A stretch of DNA of 64,000 bases, taken from JAEMQF01 sp963775015 (GTDB taxonomy: Bacteria > Pseudomonadota > Gammaproteobacteria > Burkholderiales > Burkholderiaceae_C). Position numbers and translations under genes: made by a program. The notes below the pieces were generated by a model. The model saw only the letters and a program-made list of their open reading frames with translations. It was not told the origin of the DNA and did no database searches. The stretch covers positions 69,745 to 133,744 of the forward strand of contig CAVZHI010000012.1 of NCBI GenBank assembly GCA_963775015.1, read 5' to 3'. Positions 9,311 to 20,917 of this stretch are shown piece after piece (the first letter of the stretch is position 1; every line of letters begins with the position of its first letter).

Positions 9311-10573
9311 ATGGCGACCCAGACCACCAACGCCTTCTACGCCCAAAGCGGCGGCGTCACCGCCGTCATCAACGCGTCGGCGTGCGGCGTGATCCAGACC
9401 GCGCGCGCGAACAAAAGCCGGATCGGCAAAGTCTTCGCCGGGCGCAACGGCATCATCGGCGCGCTCACCGAAGACCTGATCGACACGAGCAAAGAGAGCG
9501 CGAGCGCGATCGAAGGCCTGCGCAGCACGCCTTCGGGCGCGTTCGGCTCGTGCCGCTACAAACTCAAGTCGCTCGAAGCGAACCGGCGCGAATACGAGCG
9601 CCTGATCGAAGTCTTCAAGGCGCATGGCATCGGCTATTTTTTCTACAACGGCGGCGGCGACTCGGCCGACACCTGCTTCAAGATCAGCCAGCTCTCGAGC
9701 AGCATGGGCTATGCCCTGCAAGCGATCCACGTGCCCAAGACCGTCGACAACGATTTGCCGATCACCGACTGCTGCCCCGGCTTCGGCTCGGTCGCGAAGT
9801 ACGTTGCCGTCTCGACCTTGGAGGCGTCGTTCGACGTGCGCTCGATGTGCAAGACGTCGACGAAAGTGTTCGTCGTCGAAGTCATGGGGCGCCACGCGGG
9901 CTGGATCGCTGCTGCGGGCGGGCTCGTCGAAGACCACGGCATTCCGGTCGTGATCCTGTTCCCCGAGATCGAGTTCGATCAGAAGAAGTTCGTCGCGCGT
10001 GTCGATGCACTCGTCAAGAAGCACGGCTACTGCACCGTCGTCGTTTCGGAAGGCTGCCACCACGCCGACGGAACCTTCCTCGCCGAACAGGGCACGCGCG
10101 ACGCGTTCGGCCACGCCCAGCTCGGCGGCGCGGCCCCGGTGGTGGCAGGCATCGTCAAGGACGCGCTCGGCGTGAAGTTCCACTGGGCCGTCGCCGACTA
10201 CCTGCAACGCGCAGCGCGCCATGTCGCATCGAAGACCGACGTGAAGCAGGCCTACGAGCTGGGAAAACGCGCCGTCGAACTCGCGTTGAAAGGGCACAAC
10301 GCGGTGATGCCGACGATCGAACGCATCAGCGACGCGCCGTACAAATACCGCATCGGCGTCGCCGAGCTTTCCAAAGTAGCGAACGTCGAGAAGTTCATGC
10401 CGCGCGACTTCATCACTGCGGACGGCTTTGGCATCACCGCCAAGTGCAAGCGCTATCTCACGCCGCTGATCCAGGGCGAGGACCCACCCAAATACAAGGG
10501 CGGCCTGCCGGTCTACACGACATTGAAGAACGTCGCCGTGGCGAAGAAGCTGCCTGCATTCGAGGTGAAGTAG
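9311..10573 (+). CDS. pfp: 6-phosphofructokinase, probably pyrophosphate-dependent
   Basis: This 420-residue PfkA-superfamily enzyme phosphorylates fructose-6-phosphate. Motifs seen are SGGVTAVINA at the N-terminus, GGGDSADT at about residues 114-121 (phosphoryl-donor region), PKTVDNDLPITDCCPGFGS from residue 142, and VMGRHAGW. The residue after GGD is Ser and not the Gly of classical ATP-dependent enzymes. Together with PKTVDNDL and the protein length, this places it with the PPi-dependent or atypical clade, so reversible PPi-linked glycolysis/gluconeogenesis is the likely role. The donor is inferred. A good ribosome site (GAGGAG) precedes ATG 9311. It is the last gene before tRNA-Thr. Confidence 0.88.
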   Translation: MATQTTNAFYAQSGGVTAVINASACGVIQTARANKSRIGKVFAGRNGIIGALTEDLIDTSKESASAIEGLRSTPSGAFGSCRYKLKSLEANRREYERLIEVFKAHGIGYFFYNGGGDSADTCFKISQLSSSMGYALQAIHVPKTVDNDLPITDCCPGFGSVAKYVAVSTLEASFDVRSMCKTSTKVFVVEVMGRHAGWIAAAGGLVEDHGIPVVILFPEIEFDQKKFVARVDALVKKHGYCTVVVSEGCHHADGTFLAEQGTRDAFGHAQLGGAAPVVAGIVKDALGVKFHWAVADYLQRAARHVASKTDVKQAYELGKRAVELALKGHNAVMPTIERISDAPYKYRIGVAELSKVANVEKFMPRDFITADGFGITAKCKRYLTPLIQGEDPPKYKGGLPVYTTLKNVAVAKKLPAFEVK

Positions 10574-10583
10574 GGCGGCTGTC

Positions 10584-10589
10584 TATAAT
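10584..10589 (+). promoter_or_regulatory. -10 box of tRNA-Thr promoter
   Basis: A perfect TATAAT lies between the phosphofructokinase stop codon and the tRNA, 17 bp before the mature 5' end. I see no convincing -35 hexamer, so the tRNA may rely on the strong -10 or partly on read-through. Confidence 0.6.
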
Positions 10590-10606
10590 GCGCCGCTTGG
10601 CAGAAA

Positions 10607-10682
10607 GCCGGCGTAGCTCAGTTGGTAGAGCAGCGCATTCGTAATGCGAAGGTCGGGAGTTCGACTCTTCTCGCCGGCACCA
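10607..10682 (+). tRNA. tRNA-Thr (anticodon CGU)
   Basis: This is a 76-nt cloverleaf. Acceptor arm GCCGGCG pairs with CGCCGGC, the D arm carries AGCTCAGTTGGTAGAGC, and the anticodon loop TTCGTAA holds CGT, which reads ACG codons. The T arm carries the GTTCGA(C)T core. A discriminator A is followed by an encoded CCA. The sequence is close to the E. coli threonyl tRNA with the same anticodon. Confidence 0.97.
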
Positions 10683-10691
10683 AACTCCAGA

Positions 10692-10719
10692 GGGCTCGCT
10701 GTTCAGCGGGCCCTTTTTT
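10692..10719 (+). terminator. Rho-independent terminator of tRNA-Thr
   Basis: The stem GGGCTCGCT pairs with AGCGGGCCC (one G-T wobble) around a GTTC loop and is followed by six T residues. It lies 9 bp downstream of the tRNA CCA end. Confidence 0.9.
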
Positions 10720-10726
10720 CTTCGGA

Positions 10727-10963
10727 TCACGCGGGAGGGAGCGGTTCTCGCAGCGGACCACGCTCGCCGCCCTGCCCCCACCTGCGCTGCACAAGACTCA
10801 CCAGCGCGTCGAGCGCGTACCAGGTGGCGAGGAATCCGCCGGCCTCGAGCAAAAAACTGTGCCACTTGTAGAAGGTCTCGGCGATCGCCAGCGCTCCCAC
10901 GAGCGTGGGCGCGTGGCGGAGCCACAGTTGGCGGGCGGGAAGGCGTGAGATCAAGGCGTACAT
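10727..10963 (-). CDS. Small hypothetical membrane protein
   Basis: This 78-residue protein is not recognised. From ATG 10963, which is preceded by a good GAGGGG ribosome site, it has a basic N-terminus (MYALISRLPARQLWLRH). One or two hydrophobic segments follow (APTLVGALAIAETFYKWHSF and LEAGGFLATWYALDALVSL), then a charged, proline-rich tail, which fits a small inner-membrane protein. Longer in-frame starts upstream would add low-complexity arginine-rich sequence and are rejected. The gene converges on the tRNA terminator, and its 5' side faces the Asp-box protein gene across about 200 bp with no other feature. Confidence 0.6.
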   Translation of the reverse strand: MYALISRLPARQLWLRHAPTLVGALAIAETFYKWHSFLLEAGGFLATWYALDALVSLVQRRWGQGGERGPLREPLPPA

Positions 10964-11169
10964 GGGTCCCCTCAGAGGTTGGGAGTTTTTCGGGCGTGCC
11001 CGAGCAGCGCGCCAGAAGGCGGCCGATCTAGGTCGATGACAACTCCTGGCGCCGCGCTTGTCAACGGGTGCAAGCCCGGTGTTGCAGCGGACGCGACGAA
11101 GCAGCTCCAATGCGTGTCCGGTCACAGCCCACCCAGGGCAGGTGAAACCCGCACATCCGAGGAGACTCC

Positions 11170-14403
<3,234 letters not shown>

Positions 14404-14434
14404 GGCTGCGCCGCGCTGCGATCCGCGCCTCAGA

Positions 14435-15289
14435 TCAGAGGCCGGCCGCGCCCAGCACCGCCGCGCCGGCGCCCGGCGCGGCGCGAAAACCATGCCGCTC
14501 GGCGCGCCGCAGGGCGCCGCGCGCCGCGTCGGGGTCGGCGAGCAAGCCACGCGTGCAGCGCGAGAACGCCTTCAGGCTGTCGAAGTCGAGGATCTCGACT
14601 TCGCGCACGTCGACGCGCACGCAGCCCCACTGGGCGAGTGCGGTGAAGGAGCGGCTCACGGTTTCATGCGCCACGCCGAGGTGGCTCGCCAGGTCGCGCC
14701 GCGTCATGCGCAGCACGAAGCGCCTCGGCGATCGGCCCAGCGCCTGCATCTGCCCCGCCAGGTGGACCAGGAAGCGCGCCAGCCGCACCTCGGCCGCCAC
14801 GGCGGCCATCACGTCGGCGAGTTCGCTGCGCCTGGCGAGCTGCCGGCTCGTCGCCCAGTGCAGGGCGCGGTCGAGCGCCGGAACCTCGTGGCACCAGCAG
14901 AGCAAGTCGGGTACGGGCACGCTGTAGACCCACGCGTCCTCCAGCGCCTGCGTCGCCGACGGATGCCGCCCGGCGTAGAGCGCGTCGAAGCCGAGCACCT
15001 CGCCGCGCTCGGCGAAGCCGACGACCTGCTGGTAGCCGTCTTCAGCGGTCGTGAACAGCTTGAACGAGCCGGCCTGCACGAAGCCGACGCTCTCGGCGTT
15101 GCCGCCTTCGTGAAACAGCGTCGCACCGGCGCCCACCTGGCGCAGCACCACCGGGTGCGAATCGGTTTGCGCGGTGACGCCGTCTTGCGCACCCATCAGG
15201 CACAGCAACGCCGACAGGTTGCGGTTCTCGATCGGGTGCCGGTGCGGCACCCGCATTCCTCGGTCACTGGACGCGTCGGCTCGGTTCAT
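14435..15289 (-). CDS. Crp/Fnr family transcriptional regulator (1)
   Basis: This 284-residue regulator has an N-terminal cyclic-nucleotide-binding-like barrel (VVLRQVGAGATLFHEGGNAE, FVQAGSFKLFTT) and a C-terminal winged helix with recognition sequence ASHLGVAHETVSRSFTAL. The E-x-x-S-R pattern in the recognition helix is that of FNR, which contacts TTGAT half-sites. The N-terminal four-cysteine Fe-S cluster of true FNR is absent, so sensing is more like Dnr/NnrR (NO, haem) or unknown. I chose ATG 15289, preceded by GAGGAG; the longer frame upstream is unlikely. A perfect FNR-like palindrome lies 170 bp upstream, shared with the divergent response-regulator gene. Confidence 0.88.
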   Translation of the reverse strand: MNRADASSDRGMRVPHRHPIENRNLSALLCLMGAQDGVTAQTDSHPVVLRQVGAGATLFHEGGNAESVGFVQAGSFKLFTTAEDGYQQVVGFAERGEVLGFDALYAGRHPSATQALEDAWVYSVPVPDLLCWCHEVPALDRALHWATSRQLARRSELADVMAAVAAEVRLARFLVHLAGQMQALGRSPRRFVLRMTRRDLASHLGVAHETVSRSFTALAQWGCVRVDVREVEILDFDSLKAFSRCTRGLLADPDAARGALRRAERHGFRAAPGAGAAVLGAAGL

Positions 15290-15458
15290 GATGCTCCTCG
15301 CGATCTCTCTCTTTTCTGCATGGCGCGCCTCAGCGGCAACGCTGGCGAAGGATGGACCCGGCGTGCCCCGCGCACCATCGGCACCCTGCGCTGCGTTGGC
15401 TGGGAATTCGACCCGCCACCCTTCGCGTTTCGAAGCCACCGCTCGGACGATTCCGACA

Positions 15459-15482
15459 CCCGTTTGACGCGTGTCAAACGGG
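15459..15482. promoter_or_regulatory. Perfect palindrome with FNR-type box between crp/fnr (1) and the response regulator
   Basis: The left arm CCCGTTTGAC and right arm GTCAAACGGG are exact inverted repeats around GCGT. The core TTGAC-GCGT-GTCAA matches the FNR/Dnr consensus TTGAT-N4-ATCAA with one symmetric change per half. It lies in the 293-bp divergent intergenic region 15290-15582, where it could serve either gene. A TATAAA at 15556-15561 may be the -10 of the response-regulator gene. Confidence 0.8.
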
Positions 15483-15582
15483 AACGCGCACCTGCCCTCC
15501 GTGCACCCTCGCGCGGCGCAGGTGGGGCATTGCGTGGCACAGCAGCGGTTCGCGGTATAAACGGCTTCGGAACCTCAGCACA

Positions 15583-16350
15583 GTGACCCCACAGCACATC
15601 GCCATCGTCGACGACGAAGTCGACATCACGCAACTGCTCGGCACCTACCTCGGGGCGAACGGCTTTCGCGTGACGCAGCGCCACAGCGGAGCCGCGCTGA
15701 TGGAATTGATGCTCGAAGACGCACCGGACCTGGTGTTGCTCGACCTGGGCCTGCCCGGCGAAGACGGTTTTGCGATCGCGCGGCGCCTGCGCGAACACTG
15801 GAACTGCGGCCTGGTGATCGTCACCGGCCGCGGCGACGCCGTGGACAAGGTCGTCGGCCTGGAAATCGGCGCCGACGATTACGTGACGAAGCCGTTCGAC
15901 CTGCGCGAACTGCTCGCGCGGATCAAAGCGGTGCTGCGGCGCACTCACACTGAAACGACGGTCACGGCAACTGCGCAGACCAGGGCAAACGCCGCAGCGC
16001 CGAACCCCGCCCCTGCTGCACCGGGCCATGGCGAGCGTTTCCGTTTTTCCGGCTGGCTGCTCGACCGGCAGGCGCGGCGCCTGCTGAACTCCGAAGGCGC
16101 CGAAATCGCGTTGACGAGCGGCGAATTCGATCTGCTCTGCGTCTTCGTACAACACCCCGGGCGCGTGCTGTCGCGCGACTTCCTGCTCGAGAACACACGC
16201 GGCCGCGAGGCGGCGCCGTTCGACCGCACGGTGGACGTGCAGATCGGACGCCTGCGCAAGAAGCTCGAGAGCAATCCGCAGGATCCGCAACTCCTGAAGT
16301 CGGTGCGCAGCGTCGGCTACATGCTCGTCGCGCCCGTGCAGGGCGCGTGA
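15583..16350 (+). CDS. OmpR-family response regulator
   Basis: This 255-residue two-component regulator has a receiver domain (residues 5-118) with acidic pocket VDDE, phospho-acceptor Asp54 (LVLLDLGLPGEDG) and Lys103 (YVTKPFD). A linker rich in Ala/Thr/Pro leads to an OmpR/PhoB winged helix (FRFSGWLLDRQARRLLN, ALTSGEFDLL, DVQIGRLRKKLE, VRSVGYML). The likely start is GTG 15583, just before the receiver; upstream codons have no homology-like character. Its partner is almost certainly the hybrid kinase that begins 17-29 bp downstream. The shared operator upstream suggests control by Crp/Fnr proteins. Confidence 0.92.
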   Translation: MTPQHIAIVDDEVDITQLLGTYLGANGFRVTQRHSGAALMELMLEDAPDLVLLDLGLPGEDGFAIARRLREHWNCGLVIVTGRGDAVDKVVGLEIGADDYVTKPFDLRELLARIKAVLRRTHTETTVTATAQTRANAAAPNPAPAAPGHGERFRFSGWLLDRQARRLLNSEGAEIALTSGEFDLLCVFVQHPGRVLSRDFLLENTRGREAAPFDRTVDVQIGRLRKKLESNPQDPQLLKSVRSVGYMLVAPVQGA

Positions 16351-16366
16351 GTTCGCGCGCCGCGCA

Positions 16367-18502
16367 GTGGCCGTTGCGATGGAACCCAGCGCCGCCCCCC
16401 TTCCGACACTCGACGCCACGTTGTTCCGCAGCGTCTTCGACGCCTACCCGGACGCCGTACTGCTCGTCGACGCGCGCGGCATCATCGTGCTCGGCAATGC
16501 CGGCGCGGCGCAGCTGCTCGGCTACAGCGTCGCGCAGCTCGCGGGGCTGACTGTCGACGCCCTGGTGCCGCCCGGCGCGGCGGCTCGGCATCAGGGATTG
16601 CGTGAGGGTTATGCGCACGCGCCGCGTGCGCGCCCGATGGGCACCGACCTCGAACTCACGGCGCGCTGCGCCGACGGCCGCGAAGTGATGGTCGAGATCA
16701 GCCTGAGCCCGGTGCAATGCGGCGGCGCGAACTTCGTGATTGCGGCGCTGCGCGGCATCGGCGCCTACCCGCGCGTCCAGCGCGCGCTGCAACGCGCGCG
16801 CTACAACGAACACATGGCGCACGCCGGGCGTGCGGCGGTCGACGTGCGCGATCCGCAGCAACTGATTGCCCGCGTCGCGGAACTCGCGGCGCAAGCGCTC
16901 GAAGTCGAAGCGGTAACGGTGTGGATGTTGGAGGCGAACCGCCTCGAATTCCGCGCCGCAGCCACGTTCGGCGCCGACCCGATGGCGCAAGCGGTGGCCG
17001 CAGGCCCGGTGCCGAACCGCCCCGATACGCTGCTCGGTTTCAGCGTCGCATCGGGCAGCGCGCTGATCGTTTCAAGCTTTGCGCGCGAGAACCGTTTCAA
17101 CGTCGCGCCGGCGCTGCGCCAGGGCGCCCTGCAATGCGCGCTGGCCGTGCCGATGTTCGACGCAGGTCGGACGCTCGGCGTTTTCGTCGCAGCGTCGGCC
17201 AAGGCGGGGCGCTTCGGCGAAGACGAGAAAAACTTCGCCGAGGCGCTCGCGAATCTGATCGTCACGAGCCTGCAGCGCGCCCACACCGAAGCGCAGCTCG
17301 GCCACGCGCAGCGCCTCGAAGCGGTCGGGCAGCTCACCGGCGGCATCGCGCACGACTTCAACAATTTGCTCACGATCATCCAGGGCAACCTGCAGATGCT
17401 CGGCGACATGCCCGAGGTCGCCGACAACCCGCTGCTGAGCCAGATGGTCAGCGGCGCCGCGCGCGCCGGCCAGCGCGGTGCCGAGCTGACGCGCAAGTTG
17501 CTCGCGTTCTCGCGCCGCCAGGCGCTCGCCGCGGCGCCGGTGGACGTGGGCGCACTGTTGCATTCGCTCGCCGAGATGCTGCGCCGAACGCTCGGAGAAT
17601 CGATCCAGGTCGTGGTGCAGATGCATGCCACGTGCCCGCCTTGCCTGGTCGACCCGGGGCAGCTCGAATCGGCGCTGCTCAACATCGCGATCAATTCGCG
17701 CGACGCGATGCCGGGCGGCGGGACCTTGACCTTCGCTTACGCGCCGGTGTCGCAGCTGCCCGCCGAGATGAGCCTCGCCGCTCAGGCGAGCGCGGCGATC
17801 GCGATCACGATCAGCGACACCGGCCAGGGCATGAGCGCGGAGGTGCTCGACCGCGCCGTCGAGCCGTTTTTCACGACCAAGGAAGCCGGCAAGGGAACCG
17901 GTCTGGGCCTGAGCACGGTGTACGGCTTTGTCAAGCAGTCCGGCGGCCATTTGCACATTCAAAGCAAGCCCGGCCAGGGCACGAGCGTCGTGCTCTATCT
18001 GCCCGCGGTGCAGGCACCGCACGAGGCGCCACGCAGCGCGCCGCCGTCGGCAGCGGCGTTCGCGGGCGCGGCGCTGCGAGGCGTGCGGATTCTGGTCGTC
18101 GAGGACGATCCCGGCGTGCGCGCCGTCGCGCTCGGCTTTTGCCGCGCCCTGGGCGCGAGCGTGCACGCGTGCCCCAGCGCCGAGGAGGCGTTGGCCGAAG
18201 TTGCGCAGGGCCACGCGTTCGACTTGTTGTTCAGCGATATCACGCTGGGCAGCGGCATGAACGGCATCGATCTCGCGGCTTCGATTCACGCACTCGCGCC
18301 CGGCGTGGCCGTGTTGCTCACGTCGGGGTATTCGGAATACCTCGCCGCCGAGAGCGGCGCACAGGCGCCGCCCTGGCCGGTGCTGCAAAAGCCCTACACA
18401 CGCGAGCAGCTCGCCGCGGCGGCGCGCCACGCGCTGGGCGCCGCGGCGCCCGCAACTGCTACTGCAGGGTCCGCGCCGTCGGAGCCAGCGCCTCCTGGAT
18501 GA
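16367..18502 (+). CDS. PAS-GAF hybrid sensor histidine kinase
   Basis: This 711-residue kinase has no transmembrane segment, so it is a cytoplasmic sensor. An N-terminal PAS domain is followed by a GAF domain (about residues 150-300, AVTVWMLEANRLEF to LGVFVAASAKAGRF) and an HisKA-type dimerisation helix with phospho-His in LTGGIAHDFNNLL. The ATP-binding domain shows N (NIAINSRDAM), G1 (ISDTGQGM) and G2 (GKGTGLGL) boxes. A C-terminal receiver carries ILVVEDDPG and the phospho-Asp in LLFSDITLGS. GTG 16367 and ATG 16379 are both possible starts. The signal may be a soluble or gaseous ligand, by context oxygen or NO, but this is inference. Its 3' end overlaps the convergent Crp/Fnr gene by 44 bp. 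Confidence 0.92.
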   Translation: MAVAMEPSAAPLPTLDATLFRSVFDAYPDAVLLVDARGIIVLGNAGAAQLLGYSVAQLAGLTVDALVPPGAAARHQGLREGYAHAPRARPMGTDLELTARCADGREVMVEISLSPVQCGGANFVIAALRGIGAYPRVQRALQRARYNEHMAHAGRAAVDVRDPQQLIARVAELAAQALEVEAVTVWMLEANRLEFRAAATFGADPMAQAVAAGPVPNRPDTLLGFSVASGSALIVSSFARENRFNVAPALRQGALQCALAVPMFDAGRTLGVFVAASAKAGRFGEDEKNFAEALANLIVTSLQRAHTEAQLGHAQRLEAVGQLTGGIAHDFNNLLTIIQGNLQMLGDMPEVADNPLLSQMVSGAARAGQRGAELTRKLLAFSRRQALAAAPVDVGALLHSLAEMLRRTLGESIQVVVQMHATCPPCLVDPGQLESALLNIAINSRDAMPGGGTLTFAYAPVSQLPAEMSLAAQASAAIAITISDTGQGMSAEVLDRAVEPFFTTKEAGKGTGLGLSTVYGFVKQSGGHLHIQSKPGQGTSVVLYLPAVQAPHEAPRSAPPSAAAFAGAALRGVRILVVEDDPGVRAVALGFCRALGASVHACPSAEEALAEVAQGHAFDLLFSDITLGSGMNGIDLAASIHALAPGVAVLLTSGYSEYLAAESGAQAPPWPVLQKPYTREQLAAAARHALGAAAPATATAGSAPSEPAPPG

Positions 18503-19274
18503 AATCCGCGAGCGCCTCGACGCTGGGGATGCCGATGTCGCGCCGGCCTTTTTCGTCGAAGCGGATGACCCCGGCGCGCGCCATGCGGCACAGCGCTCGG
18601 CTCACGGTCTCGAGCGTCATTCCCAGCGTATTGCCGATTTCGGCGCGCGTCATGCGCAGCGTGATCTGGTCCGTGCGCAGGCCGCGCTCGCGCAGACACT
18701 CGGCCCAGTTCTTCAGGAAGTCGGCAACTCGCGCGTCCGCCGGCAGCGTGCCCAGCGCGAGCAGCGAGTCTCGATCGCGAACGATTTGCCCGCTCATCGC
18801 GGCGTGCATCACCACCATCAGCGCCGGCACCGTGGCGCAGGCGCGCAGCAGCGTGTCGTAGCGGAAGGTCCAGATCTCGCCCGTGTCCATGGCGATCGCG
18901 TCGCAGCCGTAGTGGCCGCTGGCGATGCCGTCAAAGCCGAGCCAGTCGCCCTTGAAGTGCAGGCCCACGACCTGCTCGCGCCCGTCGGCCGAGAAATTGA
19001 CGCTGCGCACCATTCCGGAGTTGACGATGTGCAGTGCCGTGCACGGCTCGCCGCCACCGTGAATCAGGTCGCCGGCGTGAACCATGCGGCGCGTGAAGGG
19101 CACATGCTGCTCGAGCAGCTCGAGCGCCTCGCGCCAAGGCTGGCGGGCGCACGCTGCAGGGCGCTGCGCCGCGGCGTGCCGCGACTCAAACACCGGCGCC
19201 CTCGCGCGCCCAAGACCTGCCTGCAAAGCGCTGCGCAAAGCTTGAGTTTCGACGTGGCTGGCGGGGGCATTCAT
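18459..19274 (-). CDS. Crp/Fnr family transcriptional regulator (2)
   Basis: This 271-residue regulator has a cNMP-like barrel (MVHAGDLIHGGGEPCTALHI, MVRSVNFSADGREQVVGLHF) and a winged helix with recognition segment GNTLGMTLETVSRALCRMAR, again of the FNR-type E-x-x-S-R pattern. GDWLGFDGIASGHY is typical of the FNR/FixK branch. There is no N-terminal Cys cluster, so it is not an Fe-S FNR. ATG 19274 has an AGGAGA ribosome site. It is convergent with the kinase gene and divergent from the arginine-deiminase-like gene. It is not close in sequence to the two other Crp/Fnr proteins here, so it is not a recent tandem duplicate. Confidence 0.9.
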   Translation of the reverse strand: MNAPASHVETQALRSALQAGLGRARAPVFESRHAAAQRPAACARQPWREALELLEQHVPFTRRMVHAGDLIHGGGEPCTALHIVNSGMVRSVNFSADGREQVVGLHFKGDWLGFDGIASGHYGCDAIAMDTGEIWTFRYDTLLRACATVPALMVVMHAAMSGQIVRDRDSLLALGTLPADARVADFLKNWAECLRERGLRTDQITLRMTRAEIGNTLGMTLETVSRALCRMARAGVIRFDEKGRRDIGIPSVEALADFIQEALAPTARTLQ

Positions 19275-19294
19275 CGCGCTTCTCCTGGCTGTGG

Positions 19295-19344
19295 TTGATG
19301 CAGGTCAGCGTAGTGCGCGCGTGCAAATGCTTGAGCAATGACAA
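19295..19344. promoter_or_regulatory. Two weak FNR-like boxes upstream of crp/fnr (2)
   Basis: TTGATGCAGGTCAG (19295-19308) and TTGAGCAATGACAA (19331-19344) each keep one good TTGAT-type half-site and a degenerate second half. They lie 21-70 bp upstream of the regulator's ATG in the 281-bp divergent region 19275-19555. Autoregulation is possible. Spacing to a clear promoter is not evident, so confidence is low. Confidence 0.35.
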
Positions 19345-19555
19345 GCGGTGCGTCGGTAACGGTAGCGTGAACGCTCTGTAAACGGTCGGTGAATCATTCG
19401 TCAATGCGCGGCGGCAGTGGCCCCGCGCCACGCTGAAGCAAGCCTTTGTGCTAGCGCAAGGCCAGACGGCGCAAACCGTTGCACGATCGGTGCCAAACTG
19501 GGCAGCGATTGCGTGCGCAAGGCGCCGCAACACCCAGGTCAGGAGCGGCGATCCA

Positions 19556-20839
19556 GTGAAAGACAACGTGATCGGTCTGAACCCAGGGCCCACCAGCAGC
19601 GCGCAGCACGCGCCGGGCAGCGGCGTGTACTCCGAGGTCGGCAAGCTGCGCAGCGTGCTCGTCTGCCGGCCCGGCTTGGCGCATGAACGCCTCAGCCCGC
19701 GCATCTGCCGCGAGCTGAATTTCCCTGCGCCGCTGTGGGTCGAACGCGCCGAGCAGGAATTCTCCCAATTCGTCGCCACGCTGACGCAGGCTGGCGTCGA
19801 GGTGCTCGAACTGCACGAATTGCTCGCGCAAACGCTGGCGCAGCCACCGGCACGCGAATGGTTGCTGGCGCGGCTGCTCGACCACTTGAACGTCGCCGAC
19901 GTGTTGAGCGTGGAATTGCACGCCGCGTGCGAGAACCTGGACGCCGAGCGCCTTGCCGAGCTGCTCATCGGCGGCGCCACCTTGGCCGATCTGGGCTTGC
20001 CCGCGAGCGGCGTCATGGGCCTGGCGCTGACGCTGCACCCGTTCGTGTTGCCACCGCTGCCGCATTCCCTCTTCGCGCGCGAGAGCCACAGCTGGATCCA
20101 GTCCGGCATGACGCTGAACCATGCCAGCTGGCGCGGCCCACGCCATGAAGCGTCGATCGTCGCGGCGATCTGCCGCTTCCACCCGCGCTTCGAGGCAACA
20201 CCTCCACCGGTCTGGTGGGGTGGCGCGGGCGCTTCGGCGCGGCGCGCCAGCGCCGAGGGCGGCGACATCATGCTGTTCGGCAACGGCGTCGTCTTGATCG
20301 GCGTGAGCGCACGAACCCAGCCGCAGGCTGCGCTTGAAATCGCGCGCGCCTTGTTCGAAGGCGGCGCCGCCCGGACCGTGATCGCCGCGCAGCTGCCGCG
20401 ATCCGACAACGACGCGCCGCTGGAGCGCTACTTCACGCCCTGTTCGCCCGACGTCGTGACGTACCGGCCCGACGTCGTGGACCGCATCACCTGCCAGGAA
20501 CTGCGCCGCAGCGCAACCGGCGCCGGAGTCGCGGTGCAGCCGCGCGCCGGTGTGCACCTGCTCGACGTGCTCAGCGAAGCGCTGCACGCGCCGACGCTGA
20601 ACGCGATTCCGAGCGGCGCCGATTCGCACGACGACGCCGACGCAGCCTGGGACGACGGCAACGGCGCGCTCGCGCTCGCCCCCGGCGTCGTGCTCGCTTT
20701 CGAGCGCAATGCGCAGACGAACCGGCGCCTGCGCCACGCCGGCATCGAAGTCATCGAAGTCCCGGGCAGCGAACTCGCGCGCCTCGGCGGCGGTATCCGG
20801 TCGCTCGGGAATCCGATCGTTCGCGACGCAGTGGCTTGA
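19556..20839 (+). CDS. Arginine deiminase homologue lacking the catalytic residues (pseudoenzyme)
   Basis: This 427-residue protein aligns almost end to end with arginine deiminase (about 418 residues): GVYSEVGKLRSVLVCRPGLA, LLPPLP-like VLPPLPHSLF, EGGDIMLFGNGVVLIG, WDDGNG and NPIVRD are conserved. At every catalytic position except one the residue is changed. Against the recalled Pseudomonas aeruginosa enzyme the offset is a constant +10: Asp166 is Glu176, His278 is Pro288, Asp280 is Glu290 and the nucleophile Cys406 is Ser416, while Glu224 is kept as Glu234. Deimination of arginine is therefore not expected. A binding or regulatory role is more likely. The GTG start at 19556 has an AGGAG site. 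It sits inside the FNR-like island, where arc genes are often controlled. Confidence 0.88.
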   Translation: MKDNVIGLNPGPTSSAQHAPGSGVYSEVGKLRSVLVCRPGLAHERLSPRICRELNFPAPLWVERAEQEFSQFVATLTQAGVEVLELHELLAQTLAQPPAREWLLARLLDHLNVADVLSVELHAACENLDAERLAELLIGGATLADLGLPASGVMGLALTLHPFVLPPLPHSLFARESHSWIQSGMTLNHASWRGPRHEASIVAAICRFHPRFEATPPPVWWGGAGASARRASAEGGDIMLFGNGVVLIGVSARTQPQAALEIARALFEGGAARTVIAAQLPRSDNDAPLERYFTPCSPDVVTYRPDVVDRITCQELRRSATGAGVAVQPRAGVHLLDVLSEALHAPTLNAIPSGADSHDDADAAWDDGNGALALAPGVVLAFERNAQTNRRLRHAGIEVIEVPGSELARLGGGIRSLGNPIVRDAVA

Positions 20840-20917
20840 TCGCGCCGATGAACGCTGGCCCCGCCAGCGGACCGACCGCTCAGGGGCCGCTTCAGCAGTC
20901 CGTCACTCCGGTGAGGA

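Noticed and set aside
6578..10297. A 1239-codon open frame on the minus strand opposite pepN and the phosphofructokinase gene
   Set aside because: It is an antisense shadow caused by high GC and codon bias. pepN and pfp on the plus strand have full motif sets, and the antisense translation is low-complexity Arg/Val/Ala-rich sequence.
19556..20839. Annotation as a functional arginine deiminase (arcA)
   Set aside because: The nucleophile Cys and catalytic His are absent, and no arcB, arcC or arcD gene is adjacent.
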